This document shows positions 24,948-33,859 of a stretch of 64,000 nucleotides of DNA, piece after piece. A model generated the notes under the pieces. That model was not told where the DNA came from, ran no database searches, and saw only the letters and a program-made list of their open reading frames with translations. Source of the DNA: Streptomyces sp. LUP30 (GTDB taxonomy: Bacteria > Actinomycetota > Actinomycetes > Streptomycetales > Streptomycetaceae); contig NZ_MJAJ01000041.1 of NCBI RefSeq assembly GCF_001746365.1, positions 1 through 64,000 on the forward strand, in the 5' to 3' direction. Each line of letters begins with the position of its first letter. Position 1 is the first letter of the stretch. Both the position numbers and the translations under genes were made by a program.

Positions 24948-26261
24948 GTGTCCGATTCCCTGGGAAGAGCGCTGCGTTGCCTGTTCGGCGCTCTGCTCCT
25001 CCTGCTCGCCGCGGCGCTGCTGACCGCGCCCTCGGCCGTCGCCCGTCCGCAGGCGGCCGCGCCGGTCCCCGCCGCCACCCTCACCGAGGTGACCGGGTTC
25101 GGAGCGAACCCCAGCAACCTGCGGATGTACGTCTACGCGCCGGCGAACGTCACCGCGCACCCGGCCGTCTTGGTGGCCGTGCACTACTGCACGGGTTCCG
25201 GACCGGCCATGTACACCAGCACCGAGTACGGGCGACTGGCCGACCGGTACGGATTCGTCGTGGTCTACCCCTCGGTCACCCGCAGCAGCAAGTGTTTCGA
25301 CGTCTCTTCACCCCAGGCGCTCAAGCGCGGCGGCGGCAGCGATCCCGTCGGCATCAAGTCGATGGTCGACTGGACCGTCCGCGCGTACTCCGCCGACACC
25401 GGACGGATCTTCGTGACGGGCGTCTCCTCCGGGGCGATGATGACGAACGTCCTGCTCGGCGACTACCCCGACGTGTTCGCGGCAGGCGCCGCGTTCGCGG
25501 GCGTCCCGTTCGGCTGCTTCGCGACCACCAACGGCTCCGAGTGGAACAGCCAGTGCGCCGGCGGCACCGTGATCCACACGCCCCAGGAGTGGGGCGCCCT
25601 CGTGCGCAACGCCTACCCCGGCTACACCGGCCGCCGCCCGCGGATGCAGGTATGGCACGGCACGCAGGACGACACCCTGCGGTACCCGAACTTCGGGGAG
25701 GAGATCAAGCAGTGGACGAACGTGCAGGGCGTCAGCCAGACCCCGGCCGTCACCGACTCGCCCGTGTCCGGCTGGACCCGCACCCGCTACGGCGCCACCG
25801 GTGATCGCGCTCCCGTCGAGGCCATCAGCGTCCAGGGCGTCGGGCACGGTGTGTACAGCAACGGAATGGGCGCCCGGGTCCTCAGGTTCTTCGGCCTCGA
25901 CGGCTCCGGTCCCGCGCCCGGCCCCGACCCCCAGCCGCAGCCCGGCGCCTGCCGGGTCACGGCCTCCACCAGCCCCTGGAGCACCGGCCTGACCGCATCC
26001 GTGACCCTCACCAACACCGGCGCCTCCGCGATCGACGGCTGGAAGCTGGGCTTCACACTGCCCACCGGCCAGACCATCACCAGCGGCTGGGGCGCCACGT
26101 ACGCCCCGGCCTCAGGAGCGGTGACGGCGACCAACGCGGCCTACGACGGCACGCTGGCGCCCGACGCGAGCGTCAGCATCGGATACCAGGCGAACCATGC
26201 GGGCGACAGCGCGGCGCCGGGCGCGTTCACGCTCAACGGTTCAGCCTGTACGGCGAGTTGA
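24948..26261 (+). CDS. Secreted CE1-like (PHB-depolymerase family) esterase with CBM2
   Basis: 437 aa. The signal peptide ends near SAVARPQAA. The alpha/beta hydrolase domain (about 40-325) opens LTEVTGFGANPSNLRMYVY and has nucleophile motif GVSSGAM, a late GTQDDTLRYPN acid segment and GVGHGVY with the catalytic His. This is the family of acetylxylan and feruloyl esterases as well as PHB depolymerases. A PGPDPQPQP linker leads to a C-terminal CBM2 (about 338-437; CRVTASTSPWSTG to GSAC). The CBM2 makes a cell-wall esterase more likely. GTG 24948 follows GAAAGGGA. Confidence 0.93.
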   Translation: MSDSLGRALRCLFGALLLLLAAALLTAPSAVARPQAAAPVPAATLTEVTGFGANPSNLRMYVYAPANVTAHPAVLVAVHYCTGSGPAMYTSTEYGRLADRYGFVVVYPSVTRSSKCFDVSSPQALKRGGGSDPVGIKSMVDWTVRAYSADTGRIFVTGVSSGAMMTNVLLGDYPDVFAAGAAFAGVPFGCFATTNGSEWNSQCAGGTVIHTPQEWGALVRNAYPGYTGRRPRMQVWHGTQDDTLRYPNFGEEIKQWTNVQGVSQTPAVTDSPVSGWTRTRYGATGDRAPVEAISVQGVGHGVYSNGMGARVLRFFGLDGSGPAPGPDPQPQPGACRVTASTSPWSTGLTASVTLTNTGASAIDGWKLGFTLPTGQTITSGWGATYAPASGAVTATNAAYDGTLAPDASVSIGYQANHAGDSAAPGAFTLNGSACTAS

Positions 26262-26271
26262 GCCACCGTGG

Positions 26272-26299
26272 GCGGCCGGCGCGGCCGGCGCGGCCGCCT
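26272..26299. terminator. Probable terminator hairpin
   Basis: GGCGGCCG (26272-26279) pairs with CGGCCGCC (26292-26299) just after the esterase stop; the loop is itself GC-rich and partly palindromic. Confidence 0.55.
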
Positions 26300-26462
26300 G
26301 CGGACCGCGCGGGCAGCGCCCCTCCCTGCGACGGGCCGCAGAACGCGGCGTGAAGGCCGGGGCGTCGACGGTACGACGCGTCGGGACCCGCCGTGCGGAC
26401 CGCCGCGGTCAGGAGCGCCGGTCCGCGGGACGCGACAGGTCGCCGGCCGCGGTGACGGCGTG

Positions 26463-27806
26463 CTAGAGGTCGGCGGACCCGGCCGCGGCCCGCAGTGCCG
26501 CCCAGTCCGGCAGCTTCACCACGTCCCGCCCCAGCGAGACGCCCAGCGCCGCCTCGGCCCGCTCGATCGCCAGCCACCCCGTCCAACCGACGGGCTCGGC
26601 CCCCATGGCCCGCAGCGAGTCGAGCGGATCGCCGGGCAGCCGCCGCCGGGCGAGAGCGGCGGCGTCCTCCAGCAGGGCCGTCGCGGTCTCCTTCGCGCAC
26701 GGCCGGTTGGTGCCGATCACACCGGTCGGTCCCCGTTTGATCCAGCCCGCCACGTACTCGCCCGGCGCGACCTCGCCCGCGCGCACCACCCGCCCCGCGA
26801 GATGCGGCACCGTGCCCCTCTCCGCGTCGAACGGCAACCCCTCCACGGGCACCCCGCGATACCCCACCGACCGCAGCACCAGCTGCGCCTCGACGTCCTC
26901 GTACCGGCCGGTGCCCGTGACGCCGCCGCGCCCGTCCGGAGCCGTGCGCTCCAGGCGCACCGCTCCCACCCGGCCTTCCGCGGCGAGCAGTCCGACGGGC
27001 CGCAGGAAGAACCGGAGCCGGATCCGCCGCCGGGCACCGCGGGCCGGCGTCGCGGCCCAGCCGCGCAGCACCTCCACGTTGCGCCGCTGCGCCGCCGGCA
27101 GCCCGGACGGATCGCCGTACGCCGGGTCGGACGCCAGCTCGGCCTCGTCGACGACCACCTCGGTGTCGGGCAGCCCGCCCAGCTCGCGCAGTTCCTTGGT
27201 GGTGAAGCGCGCCTGGGACGGGCCGCGCCGCCCCACCATGTGGATCTCGGTCACTCCGCTCGCGGACAGCGCGCTCAGCGCCGTCTGCGGCATGTCGGTG
27301 GGGCTCAGCTCGGCCGCGCCCCGGGCCAGCATCCGGGTGACGTCCACCGCGACGTTCCCGACACCCACCACGACGGCCGCGCGGACGTCCCGGACGAAAC
27401 CGCCGGTGGTGGCGTCCGGGTGCGCGCTGTACCAGGACACGAAGTCCGTCGCCGACCAGCTGCCGGGCAGGTCCTCGCCGGGGACCCCGAGGCGGCGGTC
27501 CGACGCGGCGCCCATGCAGTACACCACCGCGTGGTACAGCTCGCGCAGCCGTGCCACGGGCACCCCGTCCGCGCCGACCCGCACCCCGCCGAGGAAACGC
27601 ACCCGCTCGTGTTCGAAGACCGTGCGCAGGCTGTGCTGCAGCGACTTGATCTTCTCGTGGTCGGGAGCGACGCCGTAGCGCACGAGGCCGTAGGGACACG
27701 GCAGGCGGTCCAGGACGTCGACGAGCACCTCTGGATCCTGCTGGACCAGGCTTTGTGCGGTATAGACCCCACTCGGTCCTGAACCGACGACGGCGACACG
27801 CAGCAC
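26463..27806 (-). CDS. FprA-type ferredoxin/adrenodoxin-NADP+ reductase
   Basis: 447-aa two-dinucleotide-fold flavoprotein. The FAD motif VAVVGSGPSGVYTAQSL is at the N-terminus, CPYGLVRYGVAPDH follows, and the NADP motif VGVGNVAVDVTRMLAR is central. The C-terminal GWIKRGPTGVIGTNRPCAKET is diagnostic for FprA/adrenodoxin reductase. It moves electrons between NADPH and ferredoxin, for example to P450s. The gene is monocistronic on the minus strand, and no ferredoxin or P450 is adjacent. Confidence 0.95.
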   Translation of the reverse strand: MLRVAVVGSGPSGVYTAQSLVQQDPEVLVDVLDRLPCPYGLVRYGVAPDHEKIKSLQHSLRTVFEHERVRFLGGVRVGADGVPVARLRELYHAVVYCMGAASDRRLGVPGEDLPGSWSATDFVSWYSAHPDATTGGFVRDVRAAVVVGVGNVAVDVTRMLARGAAELSPTDMPQTALSALSASGVTEIHMVGRRGPSQARFTTKELRELGGLPDTEVVVDEAELASDPAYGDPSGLPAAQRRNVEVLRGWAATPARGARRRIRLRFFLRPVGLLAAEGRVGAVRLERTAPDGRGGVTGTGRYEDVEAQLVLRSVGYRGVPVEGLPFDAERGTVPHLAGRVVRAGEVAPGEYVAGWIKRGPTGVIGTNRPCAKETATALLEDAAALARRRLPGDPLDSLRAMGAEPVGWTGWLAIERAEAALGVSLGRDVVKLPDWAALRAAAGSADL

Positions 27807-27953
27807 GGCGGAACTCCTTGCCCGCGGGGTACGGAGATGAGCGCTGGTGTCTCCAGCATCGCACCGGTGCCGCTCCGCTGACAGGGGGCTGTGTCCTCGC
27901 GGGGTACGCGTGTCCGTTCGTATGGAAAGTGATCATGCGGTTACGTTGCGTGT

Positions 27954-28634
27954 ATGCCGGAAGCGTCGTTTCTTGATCTTTCTGATCGTTCCGCCGAGGA
28001 CGGCACGGTGTCCGTGTGGCCGGCGTGGGAGGTCCGGGAGGGGGGAGTCGCCACTTCCTGGTTCCAGGTCCGGCTGGCCTTCGCCGACGGCGCGTGCGTA
28101 GAGCTGCTGGCGGTGGTCCGCGACGGCCGCGTCTCCGTCGAGGACGTCCGGGCTCGTCCGCCCCTGACCTTCGACGACCTGACGGTGCTCGCGGACTGGA
28201 TCGCGGGGCCGCTGTTCGACAGGTGCGACGCGGGCGGCGTCCACGCCGAGGACACGCGCAGCGCACGGCACCCACGGGACGGACGGGACGGACGGGATGA
28301 ACGGGATGAACGGGATGGACACGACGCACCGCACTCGTCGGACCCGGTCGGCACGGCAGGCGCGCCGGACGCACCGAGCGCGGCTGCCGACGCGGGCGGG
28401 GAGCAGGCGGGGGCGGGCAGGGCGTTCGACGGCCGACGGGGCCGCCCGGCCCGGCCGCGCGGCGTGGAGGGGCGCCGGCTCGTGGCGCAGGAGTACCGCG
28501 CCGCTCAGGAGGCGGGCGTGGACCCGGTCCTCGCGGTCATGTGCGCGACGGGACACAGTCGGCGCAGATCGCTCCGACTGATCGCGCAGGCGCGGGACGC
28601 CGGATACCTGACGCCCCGCCACGCGCGCCGCTGA
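27954..28634 (+). CDS. DUF6214 family protein
   Basis: 226 aa. Residues 1-95 form a conserved N-terminal domain (WPAWEVREGG, WFQVRLAFADG, LTFDDLTVLADWIAGP), then a hydrophilic linker with RDG/RDE triplets and Ala/Gly-rich sequence. A conserved C-terminal helix-turn segment follows (RRLVAQEYRAAQEAG, AVMCATGHSRRRSLRLIAQARDAG), which has a DNA-binding look. Function unknown. The linker is encoded by a 9-nt tandem repeat near 28272-28320. It is divergent from the FprA-type gene. Confidence 0.8.
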   Translation: MPEASFLDLSDRSAEDGTVSVWPAWEVREGGVATSWFQVRLAFADGACVELLAVVRDGRVSVEDVRARPPLTFDDLTVLADWIAGPLFDRCDAGGVHAEDTRSARHPRDGRDGRDERDERDGHDAPHSSDPVGTAGAPDAPSAAADAGGEQAGAGRAFDGRRGRPARPRGVEGRRLVAQEYRAAQEAGVDPVLAVMCATGHSRRRSLRLIAQARDAGYLTPRHARR

Positions 28635-28701
28635 CCATTGCGCGCCGCTGACCGTTTCCGCGCCGTTCGCCCGGATGGGCGGCGGGCGGCGGGCGGGGAA
28701 G

Positions 28702-29340
28702 TCACCGCATGCCGCGCATCCGGGTGATCTCGCTCGTCTGCTGTGCGATCACGTCGTCCGCCATCTCCTCGATCTGCACGTTGTTGCCCTGCGCCTTGAC
28801 GTCCGCGGCCATGGTGAGCGCGCCCTCGTGGTGGGTGATCATCAAAGTGAGGAAGAGGGCGTCGAACGTCTTGCCGCGCGCCCCGCGCAGCTCGGTCAGC
28901 TGGGCCTCGGTCGCCATCCCGGGCATGGCGGTGTGGTCGTGCCCGCCGCTCGCCGACGCCCTGCCGTGCGTCGTGAGCCAGCCCTTCATGGCCTCGATCT
29001 CCGGCCCCTGCGCCGCGGAGATGCGCAGAGCCAGCCGCTTGACGTCGCCCGAGTCGGCGCGGTCCGGGACGAGCCCGGTCATCTCCAGGGCCTGGGCGTG
29101 GTGCTGGATCATCATCCGCGCGTACGAGACGTCGGACGCGTTCGGGGTGTCGTCGTCGGTGCGCTGCTCGGCCGCTTCCTCGGGGGAAAGGGTCCGGTTC
29201 GCGTCACCCGGCCTGCCGGGCGCGATCACCGAAGGGCCGTCGGCCGCAGACGGCTTGGCGTCCGGGCCGGAGTCGCAGCCGGCGAGGGCGAGTGCCAGCA
29301 ACAGCGCGGCCGAGGCGAGGGGCTTGCGGCGGACCGGCAC
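28702..29340 (-). CDS. DUF305 lipoprotein
   Basis: 212 aa. Lipobox LALALAGC gives a lipid-anchored Cys near residue 22. The DUF305 four-helix core carries paired motifs SYARMMIQHHAQALEMT and THHEGALTMA, with His residues spaced as in metal-binding helical bundles, plus HDHTAMPGM between them. DUF305 proteins often accompany copper or other metal genes; metal binding is plausible but unproven. It is divergent from the LVIVD-repeat protein, a pairing I recall as recurrent in Streptomyces. Confidence 0.9.
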   Translation of the reverse strand: MPVRRKPLASAALLLALALAGCDSGPDAKPSAADGPSVIAPGRPGDANRTLSPEEAAEQRTDDDTPNASDVSYARMMIQHHAQALEMTGLVPDRADSGDVKRLALRISAAQGPEIEAMKGWLTTHGRASASGGHDHTAMPGMATEAQLTELRGARGKTFDALFLTLMITHHEGALTMAADVKAQGNNVQIEEMADDVIAQQTSEITRMRGMR

Positions 29341-29542
29341 AACTACCTCCTGGGGTAGGTGAGTTGGGATCGGCGGGTTGAGGACGGGGCCGTCCTCGCC
29401 TGGATCTGTGCACCGCTGATCGCATCACTGAACAGAAAGACTCATTACGCGTGCGTTGCCAACCCTTGATATGTGCATGATGAAGACGATACTTCGGAGC
29501 ACCGTGATCCGTTCCCCGTGAACGGTGACAAGGGAGGATGCA

Positions 29543-31045
29543 GTGACCCTGTTGAACGATCCTCGAACACGACGCAGACGGCTGGGAGTCGCCGCCGCGT
29601 GCACCGGTCTCCTCGCCGCACTCCTGACGGCGGTCCCGGCGGCCGCGACCCCCGACCCGGGGGACGGAACCGCCGTGGAGCAGGAGGTCTCGCCCGGCGC
29701 CAGGGCCGACGCGGCCGCGGCGATCGCCGACGGCGAGATACCCGGGAAGGATGAGATCGTCCACTCCGCCAACATCGAGCACCTGGCGAACATCCCCAAG
29801 GACGCCCTGCCGGGCACCAACTCGGACCTGGCCTTCCAGGGCAGGTACGCCTTCGCCGGCAACTACGACGGCTTCCGCGTCTTCGACATCAGCAACCCGA
29901 GGTCGCCGAAGACCGTGGCCCAGGTGCTCTGCCCCGGCTCACAGAACGACGTCTCCGTATCGGGGGACCTGCTCTTCCTGTCGACCGACTCCTCGCGCAG
30001 CGACAGCAGTTGCAACAGCACCACCCAGCCGGTGACCGAGAAGTCCTCCTGGGAGGGCATGAAGGTCTTCGACATCAGCGACAAGGCGAACCCGAAGTAC
30101 GTCGCCGCCGTGGAGACCGCCTGCGGCTCGCACACCCACACCCTGGTGCCCGAGCGCAAGAACGTCTACATCTACGTGTCCTCGTACTCGCCCAGCGCCG
30201 CCTACCCCGACTGCCAGCCTCCGCACGACGGCATCTCGGTCATCAAGGTGCCCCGCAAGGCGCCCGAGAAGGCGGCGGTCGTGAGCTTCCCCGTGCTGTT
30301 CCCGGGTGAGGGCCCGGACGGCGGCGGCAACCCCGGCGGGCCGACCAACCCCGGCGTGTCCAAGACCACCGGCTGCCACGACATCACCGTGCTGCCGGAG
30401 AAGGACCTGGCGGCCGGCGCCTGCATGGGCGACGGGATCCTGTTCTCCATCAAGGACCCGGAGCACCCGAAGGTCATCGACCAGGTGCAGGACAACGTCA
30501 ACTTCGCGTTCTGGCACTCCGCGACCTTCAACCAGAAGGCGAACAAGGTCGTGTTCACCGACGAGCTCGGCGGCGGCGGAGCCGCCACCTGCAACGAGGC
30601 GACCGGCCCGAACCGCGGCGCCGACGGCATCTACGACATCGTCGGCAAGGGGGACCAGCGCAAACTCGTCTTCCGCGGTTACTACAAGATCCCCCGTCAC
30701 CAGGCGGACACCGAGAACTGCGTCGCCCACAACGGCTCCCTGATCCCGGTGAAGGGCAAGGACCTCATGGTCCAGGCCTGGTACCAGGGCGGCGTCTCCG
30801 TATGGGACTTCACCGACTCGGCGAAGCCGAAGGAGATCGCCTACTTCGAGCGCGGCCCGCTGAACACCACGACCCTGCAGACCGGCGGCTCGTGGTCGGC
30901 GTACTACTACAACGGCTACATCTACTCCAACGACATCGCCAAGGGCTTCGACGTGCTGAAGCTCGACGACAAGCGCACGGACCCCGCGAAGCGGGTGCGT
31001 CTGCGCGAACTCAACGTCCAGACGCAGCCGGACTACTTCGGCTGA
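29543..31045 (+). CDS. Secreted LVIVD-repeat beta-propeller protein
   Basis: 500 aa. The signal peptide ends AAAT near residue 35. The mature chain has LVIVD-type repeats (GFRVFDISNPRSPKTVAQV, GMKVFDISDKANPKYVAAV, GGVSVWDFTDSAKPKEIAYF) forming a surface propeller of unknown ligand, with several Cys that could form disulfides. GTG 29543 follows AGGGAGG. It shares its upstream region with the DUF305 lipoprotein and its stop overlaps the convergent TetR gene by 13 bp. Confidence 0.9.
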   Translation: MTLLNDPRTRRRRLGVAAACTGLLAALLTAVPAAATPDPGDGTAVEQEVSPGARADAAAAIADGEIPGKDEIVHSANIEHLANIPKDALPGTNSDLAFQGRYAFAGNYDGFRVFDISNPRSPKTVAQVLCPGSQNDVSVSGDLLFLSTDSSRSDSSCNSTTQPVTEKSSWEGMKVFDISDKANPKYVAAVETACGSHTHTLVPERKNVYIYVSSYSPSAAYPDCQPPHDGISVIKVPRKAPEKAAVVSFPVLFPGEGPDGGGNPGGPTNPGVSKTTGCHDITVLPEKDLAAGACMGDGILFSIKDPEHPKVIDQVQDNVNFAFWHSATFNQKANKVVFTDELGGGGAATCNEATGPNRGADGIYDIVGKGDQRKLVFRGYYKIPRHQADTENCVAHNGSLIPVKGKDLMVQAWYQGGVSVWDFTDSAKPKEIAYFERGPLNTTTLQTGGSWSAYYYNGYIYSNDIAKGFDVLKLDDKRTDPAKRVRLRELNVQTQPDYFG

Positions 31046-31707
31046 TCCCCGGCCGGCAGGTCCGTCGCGAAGAAGCGCGACAGATCGGTGGCGCATCCCC
31101 CGCCGGGTGCTTCGGCGTCCGGCGGGACCCCCTGCTCCCAGTCGAGGCGATAGCGCGCGAACAGGTCGGCGCGCAGTCTGACGAGCGGCAGGGGCACGTT
31201 CGGCAGCACCATCGAGTAGACGGCGCCCATCAGTTGGGAGCGCAGCATCGGATAGTCGTGGTCGGCGTCCTGTGAGCCGTGCCGAGCCGCGGTCTCCCGC
31301 AGGAGTTCGGCCAGTCGCTGCTGCTCCGGGCACTGCAGGAAGCCCTCGGCCTGGAGCAGACCCGCCATGTGCTGACGCATCAGCACCGTGCGGTCCCGGG
31401 CCAGCCCCATGATCGCGTCGATGGCCCGCGCCATGCGCTCGCGGCCGTCCGCGGTGTGCGGCTCGCTCTCCAGCGCCTCTTCGAGCGTGCGGTGCATCAG
31501 GCGGTGCACCGCCGACTGCACCAGTTGGCGCTTGCCGGGGAAGTAGTACGACACCAGACCGCGCGCCGTGCCCGCCCGGTCCGCGATGTCGCCGAGGGTC
31601 GTGGCCTCGTATCCGCGCTCGCCCACCAGCTCCACCGCGGCCTGCAGGAGCCGTTCCCGGGAACGCCGCCGCAATTCTTCATTGACCGAGGCGCTGCGCG
31701 GGGACAT
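31033..31707 (-). CDS. TetR-family transcriptional regulator
   Basis: 224 aa. HTH residues about 22-65: AAVELVGERGYEATTLGDIADRAGTARGLVSYYFPGKRQLV. The C-terminal ligand domain is unclassified. ATG 31707 has AGGAG upstream; an in-frame extension to 31782 would run through the predicted operator. The imperfect 19-bp dyad at 31723-31741 suggests autoregulation. The 3' end overlaps the convergent LVIVD gene; no clear target gene is adjacent. Confidence 0.92.
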   Translation of the reverse strand: MSPRSASVNEELRRRSRERLLQAAVELVGERGYEATTLGDIADRAGTARGLVSYYFPGKRQLVQSAVHRLMHRTLEEALESEPHTADGRERMARAIDAIMGLARDRTVLMRQHMAGLLQAEGFLQCPEQQRLAELLRETAARHGSQDADHDYPMLRSQLMGAVYSMVLPNVPLPLVRLRADLFARYRLDWEQGVPPDAEAPGGGCATDLSRFFATDLPAGDQPK

Positions 31708-31722
31708 TCTGTAACTCCTGCG

Positions 31723-31741
31723 TTGACTGGCTGCCAGCCAA
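31723..31741. promoter_or_regulatory. Predicted TetR autoregulatory operator
   Basis: TTGACTGGC-T-GCCAGCCAA, arms matching at 8 of 9 positions, 16 bp upstream of the TetR start. A minus-strand -10 TATAGT (reverse of 31741-31746) abuts it. Confidence 0.6.
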
Positions 31742-31904
31742 CTATACTCAGGAACCCCGGTCGGTTCCGAAACGGAGTCCACCGGGCTGCCGCCTGCTCT
31801 GGGCGACGCGGGGGATCGTCCAGAGTGGGCGTGCTTTTCCCGTCATGGTGTCCTGAGGCTACCGTCGCCTGGACGTACGCGGGGCGTACACGGGGCTCCT
31901 CGGC

Positions 31905-32594
31905 TCAGCCCACCAGCTCCAGCACCGGCCGCAGCCCGTCCGGGCGTTCCGCCGCCGGCAGATGGTCCACGAAGTGCACCGCACAGCCCAGCGCGGCCGC
32001 ACCGCCGTCCGCCCACCGGTTGTCACCCACCATCAGGGTCCTGCGGGGGTCGGCCCCCAGCGCCTCGCACGCGATCGTGAACAGCCGTGCGTCCGGCTTC
32101 TGCACGCCGTGCTCGTACGACAGCGTGTACGTGTCGACGTACGCGTCGAGCCCGTGCTCCCGGAACACGGGCCGCAGATCCCAGCCGATGTTGCTGACCA
32201 CGCCCACCCGCAGACCGCGCTCGCGCAACTCGCTCAGCACGGCGAGGGCGTCGGGATACGGGGACCAGGCCGCCGGGGCCATGTGCCGTTCGTACAGGGC
32301 GTCGTGCAACGCCGGGTCCGGCAACGGCACCTGCCGGCACAGACCGGTGTACGCGGCCCGGTGCAGCTCCGCACTCTCGTCCCGCACCCGCCACAGCTCG
32401 GCCAGCTCGTCAGGCACCCGGACGGGAGACGCCCCGCCCGGCAGCGCGCCGGCCGCCTCCAGGGCCCGTGCCTTCTCGGCCAGCTCCGACCCGGGCATCG
32501 CCAGGCCTGCCGCGCGCAGCACCGACCGCAGCCAGGACTCGGCGGACTCGATGCGGAAGAGGGTTCCGGAGAAGTCGAACAGCACGCTCGTCAT
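31905..32594 (-). CDS. HAD-superfamily hydrolase
   Basis: 229 aa. Motif I is VLFDFSGTLF, motif II is VGVVSNIGWD, motif III includes QKPDARLF, and motif IV is MVGDNRWADGGAA; a helical C1 cap lies between I and II. Motif I has Ser where phosphatases usually have the second Asp (DxD), so the reaction may not be a simple phosphate hydrolysis. ATG 32594 is favoured; an ATG three codons upstream is possible. Substrate unknown. Confidence 0.88.
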   Translation of the reverse strand: MTSVLFDFSGTLFRIESAESWLRSVLRAAGLAMPGSELAEKARALEAAGALPGGASPVRVPDELAELWRVRDESAELHRAAYTGLCRQVPLPDPALHDALYERHMAPAAWSPYPDALAVLSELRERGLRVGVVSNIGWDLRPVFREHGLDAYVDTYTLSYEHGVQKPDARLFTIACEALGADPRRTLMVGDNRWADGGAAALGCAVHFVDHLPAAERPDGLRPVLELVG

Positions 32595-32826
32595 GACAGC
32601 CATCCTATGAATCACGCCGGCCTCACCGCCCGCTGTTCCGGGCGACCGACTGCCCACCGTCGCGGACTGCGTGGGCGGTGGGGACGGAAGTTCGGGCCGG
32701 TGGCGCCGGCGCGAGCCGGTGCGTTCCGGTGGTGAACGCGCGAGCCGTTTGCTCACCGCGCTGTGACGGGGTTTCATCCGGCGGCGTGCGCCGTCGGGTT
32801 CGCCCCCTGGTGGTCCTGGCGTCCGG

Positions 32827-33498
32827 TCAGGGACGCCAGCGCAGGTGTGCCGCGATCGCCAGCGCCGCCAGCGCGGCTCCGAGCAGCCAGCCGGCCAGGA
32901 CGTCCGAGGGCCAGTGCACCCCCAGCCAGATCCTCGTCAGTCCCACGCCCGCCACGGAGGTCACCGCCACCGTGAGCGCCGTGCGCCACACCACGGGGCC
33001 CGCGCCGTGCCGGTGGAGCAGCCACAGCAGGAGGCCGGCCACCACGGTGGCGGTCAGGGCGTGCCCGGAGGGGTATGCCGCGTAGTGCGCCGAGTCGACG
33101 GGGTCGGGCCAGACCGGACGGGCACGGCCGACCGCAGCCTTGAGCGCCTGCTGGATCAGCGTGCCCAGCGCGGCCGCGGTCACCAGCCATCCGGCGGTCC
33201 ACCAGTCCGTGTGCCGCCACACCAGCCAACCGGCCACCGCCGCGCCCAGCAGGCGCACGGTCATCGGATCCCAGACCCAGTCGGTGAGGATGCGGCAGAC
33301 CCGGGTGACGCCGGGACCGGCGAGGGCCCAGCGGTGGGCGGTGCGGGCGACGTCGCGGTCGGCGGAGACCAGAGGGCCCCACTCGCCCACGACCGGGACG
33401 AGGAGGAGAACGGAGCACAGGCCCAGGACCAGGGCGACGCGGGCGGCCGTGCGCTGGGCAACGGTACGGGGCGGGGACTCGACGGTCGGGCAGTGCAT
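32827..33498 (-). CDS. PAP2-family membrane phosphatase
   Basis: 223 aa with about five to six transmembrane helices. The three PAP2 signatures are present: KAAVGRARP, AYPSGHA and GLTRIWLGVHWPSDVLAG with the catalytic His pair. Such enzymes dephosphorylate lipid phosphates, including undecaprenyl diphosphate, at the membrane. ATG 33498 starts MHCPTVESPP; upstream in-frame sequence is Arg/Pro-rich and not protein-like. Confidence 0.92.
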   Translation of the reverse strand: MHCPTVESPPRTVAQRTAARVALVLGLCSVLLLVPVVGEWGPLVSADRDVARTAHRWALAGPGVTRVCRILTDWVWDPMTVRLLGAAVAGWLVWRHTDWWTAGWLVTAAALGTLIQQALKAAVGRARPVWPDPVDSAHYAAYPSGHALTATVVAGLLLWLLHRHGAGPVVWRTALTVAVTSVAGVGLTRIWLGVHWPSDVLAGWLLGAALAALAIAAHLRWRP

Positions 33499-33859
33499 AC
33501 GACGATCCTCGCCGACCGAGGGCTCCGGAGGCGAACCCCGGTTGCGGCGGGGCCTCTCGGGCGAGCGACCGAGCCGCCGGTCGCCGTCGGGGGACGCGGG
33601 CCCGCTCCGTCGTCCGGGCCCGCCGTCCGCCGCCCCCGGTCGAGGAAGTCGTCCAGGTCCCTGTCCGGGGATGCCCTTCGGCCCGCCGGCACGGGCGGCT
33701 CCAGTGACGTCGTCCCCGGCTGCCCCGGCCCCACGGGGCGCTCGTCCACCCCGCCGTGTCGGATGCTTCCACCGCCCGCCCGCCTTTGCCTTCGGCTCAC
33801 TTGGCACACCGGTCGGCCCTCGGCCGCCGGCGGGGCCGCTCGGCCGGCCCTGCAGAAGG
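33499..33859. other. Intergenic stretch, no gene seen
   Basis: About 360 GC-rich bases between PAP2 and M56 genes. All frames read as low-complexity Arg/Pro/Gly. I see no convincing promoter, hairpin or small gene. Confidence 0.4.

Noticed and set aside
30304..30743. Overlapping plus-strand frame within the LVIVD gene
   Set aside because: Ala/Arg/Thr/Ser-rich shadow in another frame of a gene with clear domain structure.
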